Shown piece after piece: positions 47,246 to 55,993 of a stretch of DNA of 64,000 bases. A model generated the notes under the pieces. The model did not search any database. It was not told where the DNA came from and saw only the letters and a program-made list of their open reading frames with translations. Within the stretch, counting starts at the first letter, position 1. Every line of letters begins with the position of its first letter. Where the stretch lies: positions 2,604,017 through 2,668,016 of the forward strand of contig NZ_KK073875.1 of assembly GCF_000585395.1 (NCBI RefSeq), read 5' to 3'. The DNA comes from Saccharibacillus sacchari DSM 19268. Its GTDB lineage: Bacteria > Bacillota > Bacilli > Paenibacillales > Paenibacillaceae. The position numbers and the translations under genes are program-made.

Positions 47246-47257
47246 AAAAATAATACT

Positions 47258-47271
47258 GGAACAATCATTCC
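47258..47271. promoter_or_regulatory. Operator of the second TetR gene
   Basis: GGAACAATCATTCC, a palindrome with one mismatch pair, 49 bases before the TetR start. A perfect version, GGAACGATCGTTCC, occurs upstream of the next MFS gene. Confidence 0.7.
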
Positions 47272-47319
47272 GAAAAGAGTATGATGGGTTCACGAACGAA
47301 AAAGAAAGGAGACATGACG

Positions 47320-47895
47320 ATGGCGAGGACCAAAGAATTCGACCGGGCGCAGGTGCTCCATAAGGCGATGCTGCTGTTCTGGGAAAAAGGGTACGACGGC
47401 ACAAGCATGGCCGATCTGCTGGAGACGATGGGCATCAGCCGATCCAGCATGTACGAGACGTTCACGGACAAGCATTCCTTGTATCTGGAAGCGGCGCAGC
47501 TGTACAGGCGAACCAGTCAGGAGAAGCGGAAATTCCTGCTGGAAGCGGAGTCGGCCAAGGAAGGCATCCGGCAGTATTTCGAGCGTCATATCGACGGATC
47601 GTTCCGCGAAGACACGCCGATGGGCTGTCTGGTGACGAACACGATCGTGAACGTCGATTCGCCGGGAGACGAGATCAATGTTCTGATGCGGGCGCATTTC
47701 GACGAACTCCGGGTGGCTTTTCTGGAACTGCTGAGACGCGGACAGGAATCGGGCGAAATCGCGGCGGATCGCAATGTCGAAGATTTGGCGTACATGCTGC
47801 TCACGATCAATCACGGGATCAACGTTGCGGCCAAGCTGAACAACAGCCGGGAACGGGCGGAAAGCATGATCGAGATGGTCTTGGGCATGCTGTAA
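47320..47895 (+). CDS. TetR/AcrR-family regulator
   Basis: 191 residues from the ATG at 47320 (GGAG 8 bases upstream). The helix-turn-helix (about 8-55) reads VLHKAMLLFWEKGYDGTSMA with ISRSSMYETFTDKHSLYLEA, similar to the YxaF/LmrA-type TetR subgroup. The C-terminal domain has the MGCLVTNTIV pattern common in this subgroup. It likely represses itself and the downstream MFS gene through the shared GGAACNATNGTTCC-type operators. Confidence 0.92.
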   Translation: MARTKEFDRAQVLHKAMLLFWEKGYDGTSMADLLETMGISRSSMYETFTDKHSLYLEAAQLYRRTSQEKRKFLLEAESAKEGIRQYFERHIDGSFREDTPMGCLVTNTIVNVDSPGDEINVLMRAHFDELRVAFLELLRRGQESGEIAADRNVEDLAYMLLTINHGINVAAKLNNSRERAESMIEMVLGML

Positions 47896-47901
47896 AAAAA
47901 G

Positions 47902-47927
47902 AAAATAGGAGCACGAAGCCTATTTTT
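47902..47927 (+). terminator. Terminator after the TetR gene
   Basis: AAAATAGG pairs with CCTATTTT, then TTT. It separates the TetR gene from the MFS gene, which has its own operator. Confidence 0.8.
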
Positions 47928-47938
47928 TTAATCATTAC

Positions 47939-47952
47939 GGAACGATCGTTCC
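47939..47952. promoter_or_regulatory. TetR operator upstream of the MFS gene
   Basis: GGAACGATCGTTCC is a perfect 14-bp palindrome, 26 bases before the MFS start. Confidence 0.8.
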
Positions 47953-47977
47953 GAAATATGAAGGAGAGTGAGTGAAA

Positions 47978-49201
47978 ATGACAAGCACAACGAACGTGAA
48001 AGTAAGCTCGAATCCGGGATCTCGAAACGAAAAAGAAATCCCCGGCTGGTTATTGCTGTTCTTGGCTGCGGCTTGCGGGATCATCGTCGCTAACCTGTAT
48101 TACGCCCAGCCGTTGGTGGAGCCTATCCGCCAAGCGATCGGCCTGTCCGCAGGTTCGGCCGGCCTGATCGTGACGCTGACGCAGATCGGCTACGCGGCCG
48201 GGTTGCTGCTGCTCGTGCCGCTCGGCGACATTTTGGAAAACCGGAAGCTGGTGTCGGTACTGCTGCTCTTCACCGTCGCGGCGCTGGCATTATCGGCCGT
48301 CGCCGGAAGCGCCCCGCTGTTCCTGTTGGCCGCGCTGCTGATCGGGCTTGGCTCCGTTGCTGCGCAGATTCTTGTTCCTTACGCGTCGCATTTGGCTTCG
48401 GAAGAGTCGCGAGGTCGGGTTGTCGGTAACGTTATGAGTGGTCTGCTGCTCGGCATCATGCTGGCGCGTCCATTGTCCAGTCTGCTCGCCGGTTGGTTCG
48501 GCTGGCGCTCTATTTTCTTCGTGTCGGCGGGTCTGATCTTGCTGTTGGCCCTCGTCCTGCTGCGTGCCCTACCGAAGCGGCATCCGCAGTCCGGCATGAC
48601 GTATCCGCAGCTGCTTGGGTCGATGCGCCGTCTGCTGACTTCGACTCCGATCCTGCGCCGCCGCGCCGTGTATCATGCCCTGTTGTTCGCGTCATTCAGC
48701 TTGTTCTGGACGACGGCTCCTCTGCTGCTTGCAAGTCCCGCTTTCGGCTTCTCGCAAACGGGCATTGCGATCTTCGCGCTCGTCGGCGTAGCGGGTGCGG
48801 CGGCGGCTCCGGTTGCCGGACGTCTGGCTGACCGGGGATGGAGTTACGTCGCGACGGGATTGGCTCTGGCTCTGGTTGCGGCTTCCGCGTTCCTGCCGAT
48901 GTTCGTCCACCACCGCTCGATCTTCACCGTCGGCCTGCTGGTTACCGCCGCCGTGCTGCTCGATCTTGGCGTCTCCGCCAATCTGGTGCTGAGCCAGCGG
49001 GCGATCTTCTCGCTCGGCGTTGAAGCGCGCAGCCGCCTGAACGGTCTGTTCATGGCGATCTTCTTCGTGGGCGGCGCGGCCGGTTCGGCGGTCGGAGGCT
49101 GGGCGTTCGCTTCGGGCGGCTGGCAGGTGGCGATGATGATCGGCGCTGCGCTTCCGTTGCTGGCGCTGGCTTATTTCGCCACGGAAGGCAGCAATCCATA
49201 A
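47978..49201 (+). CDS. MFS transporter (YgaY/arabinose-efflux-like)
   Basis: 407 residues, 12 predicted membrane helices. [20 protein letters not shown] at the first helix and [17 protein letters not shown] in the helix 2-3 loop are the signature of the YgaY/YnfM group of MFS exporters. The ATG at 47978 was taken; a GTG six bases upstream is also possible given AAGGAG at 47961. Expression is probably derepressed when the TetR protein binds the exported compound. Substrate unknown. Confidence 0.92.
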   Translation: MTSTTNVKVSSNPGSRNEKEIPGWLLLFLAAACGIIVANLYYAQPLVEPIRQAIGLSAGSAGLIVTLTQIGYAAGLLLLVPLGDILENRKLVSVLLLFTVAALALSAVAGSAPLFLLAALLIGLGSVAAQILVPYASHLASEESRGRVVGNVMSGLLLGIMLARPLSSLLAGWFGWRSIFFVSAGLILLLALVLLRALPKRHPQSGMTYPQLLGSMRRLLTSTPILRRRAVYHALLFASFSLFWTTAPLLLASPAFGFSQTGIAIFALVGVAGAAAAPVAGRLADRGWSYVATGLALALVAASAFLPMFVHHRSIFTVGLLVTAAVLLDLGVSANLVLSQRAIFSLGVEARSRLNGLFMAIFFVGGAAGSAVGGWAFASGGWQVAMMIGAALPLLALAYFATEGSNP

Positions 49202-49239
49202 GTTGCTTGCATTTAAAAGTCATTAAAAATTTCAAATGG

Positions 49240-49992
49240 TTATTTATATTTTTTTGATCCTCGAGTCTTCATTACGATAAGACCCGATATGAAGATCAAG
49301 CTAGCTACCAATAACCAAGACAATGAGGAAAATTTGGATTCTACTATTTGTGCAGAAAAATCGCCTGAGCCGGATTTGGAAGAGTTATCATTGTTATTCT
49401 GGTATTCTAGTTTGATTTGTTCTCCGATATTTTTTACAGAAAGTTCGCTATTTCTTCTCATACTTAATGTCGAATTGTTTTTAATAGGTATGAAGCGATC
49501 GATCCCGTCCGTCACTGCAACCATTCTAAATGATTCATCATATACCAAGAAATCTGAATGTTTAGAAGCCTTAGCGTTAAATAAATTACTATTGCTTTTA
49601 ATTTCTTGTGCGAATGTGAGATCACTTTTAATAGTGGATACTTTCCAACTACCTTCTTGTTGTTCTGCAAAAACGATTCCAGCAGATTTAGAGCCTACTT
49701 CAATAGGGAAAATATATCCTGAAAAAGAAAACATGTCTGAATTTAAATTGTTAAGAAAATCTTTTGAAACTACGTAATAAGGATAACCCTCTCCAAGAAC
49801 GGCATTCGTGACTTCATCGTCTTCAGATAATCCAAAATGTTCTTTGTCATTATCCAATGAAATCATGTAAGTTTTAAAATCATCCTCAACCTGTGTTTTA
49901 ACTTCGTTCGGAATATCGGTATTGGCAGAAGCAAGCGAAGCCAAAGAAAATAAACTTATAACCAGTCCCCAAAATACGACTATTTTTCTCAT
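49240..49992 (-). CDS. AT-rich orphan: secreted, C-terminally membrane-anchored protein
   Basis: 250 residues. It has a signal peptide (about 1-24, ending ASA), an extracytoplasmic domain with DIPNEVKTQVEDDFKTYMIS and GYPYYVVSKDFL, an Asn/Ser-rich spacer (about 200-218) and a C-terminal membrane helix (about 226-242) with a short basic tail, as in wall-less anchored surface proteins. Base composition is far lower in GC than the flanking genes, which suggests acquisition from another Firmicute. I do not recognise the family. Confidence 0.65.
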   Translation of the reverse strand: MRKIVVFWGLVISLFSLASLASANTDIPNEVKTQVEDDFKTYMISLDNDKEHFGLSEDDEVTNAVLGEGYPYYVVSKDFLNNLNSDMFSFSGYIFPIEVGSKSAGIVFAEQQEGSWKVSTIKSDLTFAQEIKSNSNLFNAKASKHSDFLVYDESFRMVAVTDGIDRFIPIKNNSTLSMRRNSELSVKNIGEQIKLEYQNNNDNSSKSGSGDFSAQIVESKFSSLSWLLVASLIFISGLIVMKTRGSKKYK

Positions 49993-50020
49993 ATTTCATG
50001 TCCTCCTTTAATCCTGATTG

Positions 50021-50908
50021 TCACTCCCCGTGCCTGAACCTCCGATATTCCTTCGGCGTGCGCCCTTGAATCTTTTTAAAAGACTGCACGAAATGGTTCA
50101 CATGGTTGAATCCCGTCTTGCCCGCGATTTCCGTGATGGTTCGATCCGTCGACGTCAGCAGTTCGATGCCTTTTTTGATGCGGTACTTGATGAGGTAGTC
50201 GTAAGGCGTCGTGCGGATCGTTTTTTTGAAACTGCGGGTGCATTCCGAGATGCTCAAATGCGCGGCGTCGGCGATTTCCTGCAACGTGATCGGACTGGCG
50301 TAGTGCTGATGGATAAAGCTAAGCATGAGCTGCAACCGCTCTTGCTGCCGCTTTTCGTGCTTGGGCGTTTCTTCGGGCGAGAGCGTGAGGTTGGAGATTA
50401 ACAGGAACCATAGCTGCGCCGTTTTGATCGACACTTCGTATTCCCAGCCCCAGCTTTTGGCCGAATCGAAAATCTTTCTCATGTCTTGCAGCATGTCCAG
50501 TACGCGTTTCTCCCATTCGGCTTCTCCTTTGATGAAAAAGGCAACAAGGGAGGAACGCGTATAAGGGAGAACATAGTTGGCTTCCATCGTGCTGTCCGAA
50601 TGGAACGCGAGCAGCTTTTCCGGGAAATTGAAGCTGAGATATTCGCCGCCGCGCGTCAATTGCGTCGCGATATGCAGCATGCCCCGGTTGATTAGAATCG
50701 CTTGACCCTGTTCTAACTTGTGGTCGATCCCGTTCACCTGGATGACTAGGCTGCCGCTCGTGACCCAAGTGATTTGCAGCTCTTCGTGCCAATGCAGATC
50801 GTTGAAGCCGCGGCCTTCGGGAATGCTTTTGTCGAGCGTGTGGGTGTAGAGGATGCAGGGGAAGGAGAGGTCGGGGAAAGAGATGGTTTCGTGTAAAGGT
50901 TTGGCCAT
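50021..50908 (-). CDS. AraC-family regulator with N-terminal cupin
   Basis: 295 residues. The cupin sensor (about 15-150) has DLHWHEELQITWVTSGSLVI and INRGMLHIA; the C-terminal double helix-turn-helix (about 195-290) has LQEIADAAHLSISECTRSFK and ITEIAGKTGFNHVNHFVQSF with the family tail GRTPKEYRR. Such regulators activate sugar-use genes on binding an oligosaccharide. It is divergent from the GH3 enzyme gene, its likely target. Confidence 0.92.
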   Translation of the reverse strand: MAKPLHETISFPDLSFPCILYTHTLDKSIPEGRGFNDLHWHEELQITWVTSGSLVIQVNGIDHKLEQGQAILINRGMLHIATQLTRGGEYLSFNFPEKLLAFHSDSTMEANYVLPYTRSSLVAFFIKGEAEWEKRVLDMLQDMRKIFDSAKSWGWEYEVSIKTAQLWFLLISNLTLSPEETPKHEKRQQERLQLMLSFIHQHYASPITLQEIADAAHLSISECTRSFKKTIRTTPYDYLIKYRIKKGIELLTSTDRTITEIAGKTGFNHVNHFVQSFKKIQGRTPKEYRRFRHGE

Positions 50909-50987
50909 GGGGGTGCTCCTTTCGGTGACGATATATCGATATCATCATAACAGAGTCGACTTTTTTAAGAGTAGAGTTCGTTTCAAG

Positions 50988-51165
50988 ACTTAGTAGCTTG
51001 ACCAACCTTAATCATAGGTTTACGTTCGGCTGAAACGCACACGCTTTAGGTGCGTTTCAGCCGGGCGTAACCTTACACTTAGTAGCTTGACCAACCTTAA
51101 TCATAGGTTTACGTTCGGCTGAAACGCACACGCTTTAGGTGCGTTTCAGCCGGGCGTAACCTTAC
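50988..51165. repeat. 89-bp perfect tandem duplication with nested hairpins
   Basis: Two identical 89-base units (50988-51076 and 51077-51165). Each contains a hairpin GGCTGAAACGCAC (loop of 9) GTGCGTTTCAGCC, extended by flanking GGTTTACG / CGTAACC. The array starts with TAGTAGCTTGACCAA and is closed by its reverse complement TTGGTCAAGCTACTA (51174-51188). It lies between the divergent AraC and GH3 genes. A partial relative lies at 11266-11306. Confidence 0.85.
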
Positions 51166-51380
51166 ATTTAACTTGGTCAAGCTACTAGGTGCATTTCAAG
51201 ACTCAGATGCGTTTCAAGAGTCGCTTAGCGCGGATGTATGTGATCTTCTTGCCCGGAGGGGTCGAAGATCACATGAATCATAGAATCTCACATGAAAACG
51301 CAACCAATTATCCGGGTAGTTTGCCGGAGCGCATCTATTTTAAAATAGAGAGAAGAAAGCGTATTCTAAGGAGGATCTCC

Positions 51381-54302
51381 ATGTCTGTCGAAACCAACTA
51401 TCCGTTTCAAAATACATCGCTTCCGCTCGAGGAGCGCGTAACCGATCTTGTCTCCCGCTTCACGCTGGAGGAGAAAGTCGATCTGATGATCCAATACCAG
51501 ACCGCCGTCGAGCGTCTGGGCGTTAAACCTTACAAGCACGGCACCGAAGCCGCTCACGGCATGGCTTGGCTGGGCGAAGCAACGGGCTATCCGCAGCCGA
51601 TCGGCTTGTCGAACATTTGGGACGAAGAGCTGCTGGAGCGCATCGGCAGCGCGATCGGCGACGAAGCCCGCGGCTTTTACAAACGCAATCCCGAAATCAA
51701 CGGCTTGACGCTGTGGGCGCCGACCGTCGACATGGAGCGCGATCCGCGTTGGGGACGTACGGAAGAAGCTTACGGCGAAGACCCGATTCTGGCCGGTAAA
51801 CTCTCCTCCGCACTGGTAAAAGGCATCCAAGGCGATCATCCGACGTATCTGAAAGCGGTTGCCACCTTGAAGCATTTTATCGGCAACAATAACGAAGTAG
51901 GCCGCGGCGACGCTTCGGTCAGCATCGATCCGCGCAATATGCGCGAATACTACCTCAAAGCGTTCGAAATACCGTTCAAAGAAGGCGGCGCTCAGTCGAT
52001 GATGACGTCGTACAACGCGGTCAACGGCGTACCGGCCAACCTGAACCCGGACGTAAACGGCATCGTCAAAGAAGAATGGGGCATGGACGGTTTTGTCGTT
52101 AGCGACGCGTTCGACGTATCCGGCACCGTGCGCGATCACGGCTACCTGGAGTCCCATACCGAAGCGGTCGCCCGTTCCGTCAAAGAAGGCGGTATCGACA
52201 GCCTCACCGACGACGGCGAACTGATGAAATCTTCGCTGCGCGAAGCGCTGCAAGACGGACAGATCACGGAAGCCGACCTTGATGTAGCACTGCGCAACAC
52301 GTTCCGCGTGCGTTTCCGTTTGGGCGAGTTCGATCCCGAAGAAGGCAACCCGTACGCGGCGATCGACGAATCCGTCATTATGAAAAAAGAACACGCCGAG
52401 CTGGCCCGCGAAGCTGCGCGGAAAGCCGTCGTGCTGCTCAAAAACGATAAAAAACTGCTGCCGCTGCAAGCGGACAAGCTGAGTAAAATCGCCGTAATCG
52501 GACCGCTGGGCGGAACCGTGTATCGCGACTGGTACAGCGGCGAGCTTCCATACGCGATCACGCCGCTGGCGGGTATTCAGGAAAAGCTGGAGAGTGCGGG
52601 CAAAGGCGGCCAAGCGACATTTGCGGGCGGCACGGATCGTATCAAACTCAAGTCGAAAAAGAACGGCAAATACGTAGCGCTCCAGCAAAAAGAAGAATCG
52701 CCTTTGGCGGCATCCGCCGATTCGGCCGAACAGGCTTCCGTATTCGAACTGACCGATTGGGGTTGGGACAACGCGACGCTGATTGCCGAAGAAAACGGTC
52801 TCTATCTGACAACGGACGACCGGATCGTTAAGGCATCGGCTAATCGCATCTGGGAATGGTTCACGAAAGAAGTCTTCTTGGCCCGTCCGGAGAACGGCGA
52901 CGCTTCGGGAGAAAACAATTCGGTCACTTTCTCGACGTGGAAAGACACGCCGGTCACGGTTGGGGAAAACGGAGAGCTGCTGTCCGGTGATGGCCGCGCG
53001 GAAGAAACATCGAACGAGATCGACGCAGGCGGCACATCGGCGCTCGACAACTCGGCGGCTGAAGCTCTTCAAGCAGACGTATTCGAAGTGGAAAAGGTAA
53101 CCGACAAATACGAAGCGGCTCGCGAAGCAGCCCGTAACGCGGAAGTCGCGGTCGTATTCGTCGGCAACCACCCGCTGATTAACGGCAAAGAAACCGTCGA
53201 CCGTCCGGACATCACGCTGCCGGAATCGCAAGAGCAGCTGATTAAGGAAGTGCTGGCGGTTAACCCGAATACGGTTGTCGTGGTCATCGGCAGCTATCCG
53301 TATGCGCTGAACTGGGTCAACGACAACGTACCGTCCGTGCTCTATTCGACGCATGCCGGCCAAGAGGTGGGCCGTGCCGTTGCAGACGTTTTGTTCGGCG
53401 AAGAAAACCCGGCCGGACGCGTCAGCATGACCTGGTACAAATCCGTCGATCAACTGCCGGAGTTCATGGATTACGATATCATCCAAGGAAACCGCACTTA
53501 CCGTTACTTCGACGGCGAACCGCTGTATCCATTCGGTTACGGCCTGTCATACACCACATTCGGCTACGATGCTTTGAAGCTGGCTGTCCCAAGCGTAACG
53601 GCTGCGGAAGGCGCGAAGATCGACCTGACCGTTACCGTGACGAACACGGGCGACGCGGACGGCGAAGAAGTCGTGCAGCTCTACGGTCGCGTGGAACAAT
53701 CCCGCGTGAAGCGTCCGCTCAAGCAACTTCTGGCTTTCCGTCGTATCAAGCTTGCCGCCGGACAGTCGCAAGAAGTCTCCTTCAGCGTTCCGCTGTCGGA
53801 GTTGGCCGTATGGGACGTAACCCAAGAGCGCTTCGTGATCGAAAACGCCAAGTACACGCTGTCCGTCGGTTCGTCGTCGGACAAACTGCCGCTCAGCACT
53901 GAACTGCAAGTCTCCGGCGAGACCATCCCGCCGCGCGATCTGACGCAATCGACGAAAGCCGTCAACTACGACGCTTACGAAGGCGTATTCCTCGGCGAAT
54001 GCTACGAAGGCGGCAGCGCCATCGAAGTCGCGGGCGACTCCGGCTGGATTGGATTCCAGGATGCGGAGTTCGGCGCAGGCGCACAATCCGTGACGATCCG
54101 CGTTGCCAGCACGACAGGCGGCACCGTCGACGTTCGTCTCGGCAGCGCAGACGGCCAATTGGTCGGCCATGCCTCGGTAGAAAAAGGCGGCGCTCAGCAA
54201 TGGGCAGATGTGCAAATCTCCTTGAACGGCGTAAGCGGCCGCCAGAACGTATACGTCATTCTGAACGGCAAAGTATCCGTAAGTTCGATCCGTTTCGCAT
54301 AA
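51381..54302 (+). CDS. GH3 beta-glycosidase with CBM6-like C-terminus
   Basis: 973 residues from the ATG at 51381 (AAGGAGG 8 bases upstream); the frame is open to 51189 but without support. The N-terminal TIM barrel has EAAHGMAWLG, MERDPRWGRTEEAYGEDP and KHFIGNNNE, with the nucleophile Asp in GFVVSDAFDVSG (about 242). The C-terminal GH3 sandwich is split by a beta-trefoil-like insert (about 420-560, KLKSKKNGKYVAL onward), then a fibronectin-III-like domain (about 725-840) and a CBM6-like module (about 855-973). No signal peptide. Likely a beta-xylosidase or beta-glucosidase; specificity is not set by eye. Confidence 0.92.
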   Translation: MSVETNYPFQNTSLPLEERVTDLVSRFTLEEKVDLMIQYQTAVERLGVKPYKHGTEAAHGMAWLGEATGYPQPIGLSNIWDEELLERIGSAIGDEARGFYKRNPEINGLTLWAPTVDMERDPRWGRTEEAYGEDPILAGKLSSALVKGIQGDHPTYLKAVATLKHFIGNNNEVGRGDASVSIDPRNMREYYLKAFEIPFKEGGAQSMMTSYNAVNGVPANLNPDVNGIVKEEWGMDGFVVSDAFDVSGTVRDHGYLESHTEAVARSVKEGGIDSLTDDGELMKSSLREALQDGQITEADLDVALRNTFRVRFRLGEFDPEEGNPYAAIDESVIMKKEHAELAREAARKAVVLLKNDKKLLPLQADKLSKIAVIGPLGGTVYRDWYSGELPYAITPLAGIQEKLESAGKGGQATFAGGTDRIKLKSKKNGKYVALQQKEESPLAASADSAEQASVFELTDWGWDNATLIAEENGLYLTTDDRIVKASANRIWEWFTKEVFLARPENGDASGENNSVTFSTWKDTPVTVGENGELLSGDGRAEETSNEIDAGGTSALDNSAAEALQADVFEVEKVTDKYEAAREAARNAEVAVVFVGNHPLINGKETVDRPDITLPESQEQLIKEVLAVNPNTVVVVIGSYPYALNWVNDNVPSVLYSTHAGQEVGRAVADVLFGEENPAGRVSMTWYKSVDQLPEFMDYDIIQGNRTYRYFDGEPLYPFGYGLSYTTFGYDALKLAVPSVTAAEGAKIDLTVTVTNTGDADGEEVVQLYGRVEQSRVKRPLKQLLAFRRIKLAAGQSQEVSFSVPLSELAVWDVTQERFVIENAKYTLSVGSSSDKLPLSTELQVSGETIPPRDLTQSTKAVNYDAYEGVFLGECYEGGSAIEVAGDSGWIGFQDAEFGAGAQSVTIRVASTTGGTVDVRLGSADGQLVGHASVEKGGAQQWADVQISLNGVSGRQNVYVILNGKVSVSSIRFA

Positions 54303-54308
54303 AGCGGG

Positions 54309-54478
54309 AAAGTCCTGTACGTGAGGTGAAGCTTGAAGCCGGCGGAGGGAGAAATTCGTTCGAGACGCTGTCTCACGCAGAAAACCTTCGGTTTTCCGCG
54401 TTCAAAGGCGTCTCTCACTGAATTTCTCCCTCCGCCTTTTCGCTTCGTCTACAACCAAGACTTTCTTTAGGCAGTAAG
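54309..54478. repeat. Long-palindrome repeat, copy 3
   Basis: An imperfect palindrome of about 170 bases. GGCGGAGGGAGAAATTCGTT (about 54340-54360) pairs with AATTTCTCCCTCCGCC (54421-54436); AGACGCTGTCTCACGCAGAAAA pairs with TTTTCCGCGTTCAAAGGCGTCT with a few mismatches around a CCTTCGG tip. Its right arm is nearly identical to copy 2. A terminator follows directly, as in copy 2. Confidence 0.75.
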
Positions 54479-54513
54479 CCGGGTTCCCTTTGGTATAGGG
54501 AACCCGGTTTTTT
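54479..54513 (+). terminator. Terminator after the GH3 gene and long palindrome
   Basis: CCGGGTTCCCT (54479-54489) pairs with AGGGAACCCGG (54497-54507), then six T. Confidence 0.9.
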
Positions 54514-54558
54514 GCATATTGCAGTTATATGCAAGTGCGACTACGCCAAAGCATGACA

Positions 54559-54597
54559 AAAAGCGAAGCACGAACCTAAAGGTCCGGCACTTCGCTC
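54559..54597 (-). terminator. Terminator of the secreted coiled-coil protein gene
   Basis: Read on the minus strand, AGCGAAG and CTTCGCT form the outer stem with an inner CCTTTAGG stem, followed by TTTTTG. Confidence 0.75.
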
Positions 54598-54681
54598 ATT
54601 TAAAGAAGGCTTCGCTTGGTGGTAGTTTTAGATGAATAAGGTTTTGACTTTTAGTCCTATACCTACCCCCGCAGCGCCCTC

Positions 54682-55131
54682 CTATCTCATATTCCCGATA
54701 ATCGAAGATCTCGAATCCTGCATCTTCTTGATGAAGTTCGTCATGACGTCGAACGCTTCGTTGCGTTTGTTGCTCAACGATTGCAGGCGAAGCATGTCCA
54801 TTTGCTGACTGTTGCTCGCTGCGTCGATCTGCGCTTTGCGCGCTTCTGCGGTTGCGGCGTCGCCGTTGGCTTGAGCTTCGGCCAGTTGCGAGTTCAGGAT
54901 TGCGAGCTGCGCGTTACGATCTTGGACTTCTTGAATTTGCGTTTTCAGTTGTTGTTCCAGCAGGTTCGCGCGGTTCTGTTGCACGGCCATCATTGCCGTC
55001 TCCAGATCCATTGAACGAATATCGATCTGCGACAAATCGCCGATCGAACTTGCCGAAGCCGGTGCCGCGACGGCAACAGCCGCTACGGCTGCGAATGCGG
55101 AAGCCGCGAGTGCTTTTTGAATCTTTTTCAT
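54682..55131 (-). CDS. Small secreted coiled-coil protein of unknown function
   Basis: 149 residues from the ATG at 55131 (GAGGGAC upstream). A signal peptide with an Ala-rich core (about 1-27, ending ASA) is followed by an almost fully alpha-helical, Gln/Leu/Ala-rich region with heptad character (ANLLEQQLKTQIQEVQDRNA and NAQLAILNSQLAEAQANGDA). It resembles extracytoplasmic helical-bundle proteins; no catalytic motif is seen. It is monocistronic, with its own terminator. Confidence 0.7.
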   Translation of the reverse strand: MKKIQKALAASAFAAVAAVAVAAPASASSIGDLSQIDIRSMDLETAMMAVQQNRANLLEQQLKTQIQEVQDRNAQLAILNSQLAEAQANGDAATAEARKAQIDAASNSQQMDMLRLQSLSNKRNEAFDVMTNFIKKMQDSRSSIIGNMR

Positions 55132-55300
55132 CAAAGTCCCTCTTTTCTATAGGTATCCTGCATGCTTTGCGCCTCGAAATGCTCGCTAGCTTTCGCCATC
55201 TTATATCACGATTTTAAAATAAACAATTCTATTTAAATTAAATTTGAGTTAAATATTTAGCAGATTTCACGTGCCGTCGGCACCTTATCCCTTTTTGCCC

Positions 55301-55306
55301 TATAAT
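55301..55306 (+). promoter_or_regulatory. -10 element of the SatA-like gene
   Basis: TATAAT, 34 bases before the ATG. No good -35 is seen, but the palindrome GTGCCGTCGGCAC (55271-55283) overlaps the expected -35 position and may be a regulator site. Confidence 0.45.
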
Positions 55307-55339
55307 GGAACAAAGAACGCATAAACAGGGGGAGATCGC

Positions 55340-55897
55340 ATGGAAGAAACTCATCAGGCAAAAGGCATCCGAATTGTTCGTTTCGACATCGAGCACATCC
55401 CTTACGTCAATGATATGAACGAGACGTTTCCGATCTTCGGCCGACTGGTTCCGAGTTTTCAGAATGGAGTCTGGACGCATATCGAGGAGATGTTGGACAA
55501 GGTAAGCTATATTTGCTTTCCGGACGACCGTCTGGACTGGGAATCGTATATCGGGAATGACGAGAAAGTTATTTTTCTTGCCTTTTACGGTGCAGAGTGC
55601 GTAGGTCAGGTCCGTCTTGTACGGGAGTGGACGCGTTATGCGTACATTGAAAATATCGCCGTTCGCGGCTCGCATCGCGGTCGCGGAGTAAGCACGCTGC
55701 TGATGGAGCAGGCGGAACGTTGGGCGCGCGAGCATGAACTGTTGGGCCTGTCGCTCGAAGCGCAGGATGATAACCTCGCGGCATGCCGGTTCTATCTCAA
55801 GCAAGGTATGGTACTCGGCGGAGTAGATACGCTTAAGCAGGCGGCTAATCCGGAGATTGATAGCACGTTATATTTTTATAAAATTTTTAACAACTGA
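55340..55897 (+). CDS. GNAT acetyltransferase similar to streptothricin acetyltransferase SatA
   Basis: 185 residues starting after GGGGGAG. The acetyl-CoA site reads IENIAVRGSHRGRGVSTLLM, and the C-terminal segment LEAQDDNLAACRFYLKQGMVLGGVDTL is close to the pattern of Bacillus SatA/YyaR, which acetylates streptothricin. Whether this protein inactivates that antibiotic is an inference from motif similarity. It stands alone with its own -10 box. Confidence 0.82.
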   Translation: MEETHQAKGIRIVRFDIEHIPYVNDMNETFPIFGRLVPSFQNGVWTHIEEMLDKVSYICFPDDRLDWESYIGNDEKVIFLAFYGAECVGQVRLVREWTRYAYIENIAVRGSHRGRGVSTLLMEQAERWAREHELLGLSLEAQDDNLAACRFYLKQGMVLGGVDTLKQAANPEIDSTLYFYKIFNN

Positions 55898-55921
55898 AAA
55901 TGAAGTGACGCTTTAAATGTG

Positions 55922-55950
55922 TTGTTAACTCACGTCGTTGATCTTATAAT
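55922..55950 (+). promoter_or_regulatory. Promoter of the Phd/RelE-type operon
   Basis: TTGTTA (55922-55927), 17 bases, TATAAT (55945-55950). Confidence 0.75.
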
Positions 55951-55993
55951 ATAAATATATTTCAAAATATAACGTACAAACGGAGGTGCGATT

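Noticed and set aside
50988-51165. Two 89-bp repeats considered as a minimal CRISPR array
   Set aside because: The units are directly adjacent with no unique spacer, each is a long hairpin, and no cas gene is nearby.
51366-53486. A 706-codon open frame antisense to the GH3 gene
   Set aside because: The same shadow effect; the sense frame carries clear GH3 motifs and the antisense product is low-complexity, Arg/Phe/Val-rich.
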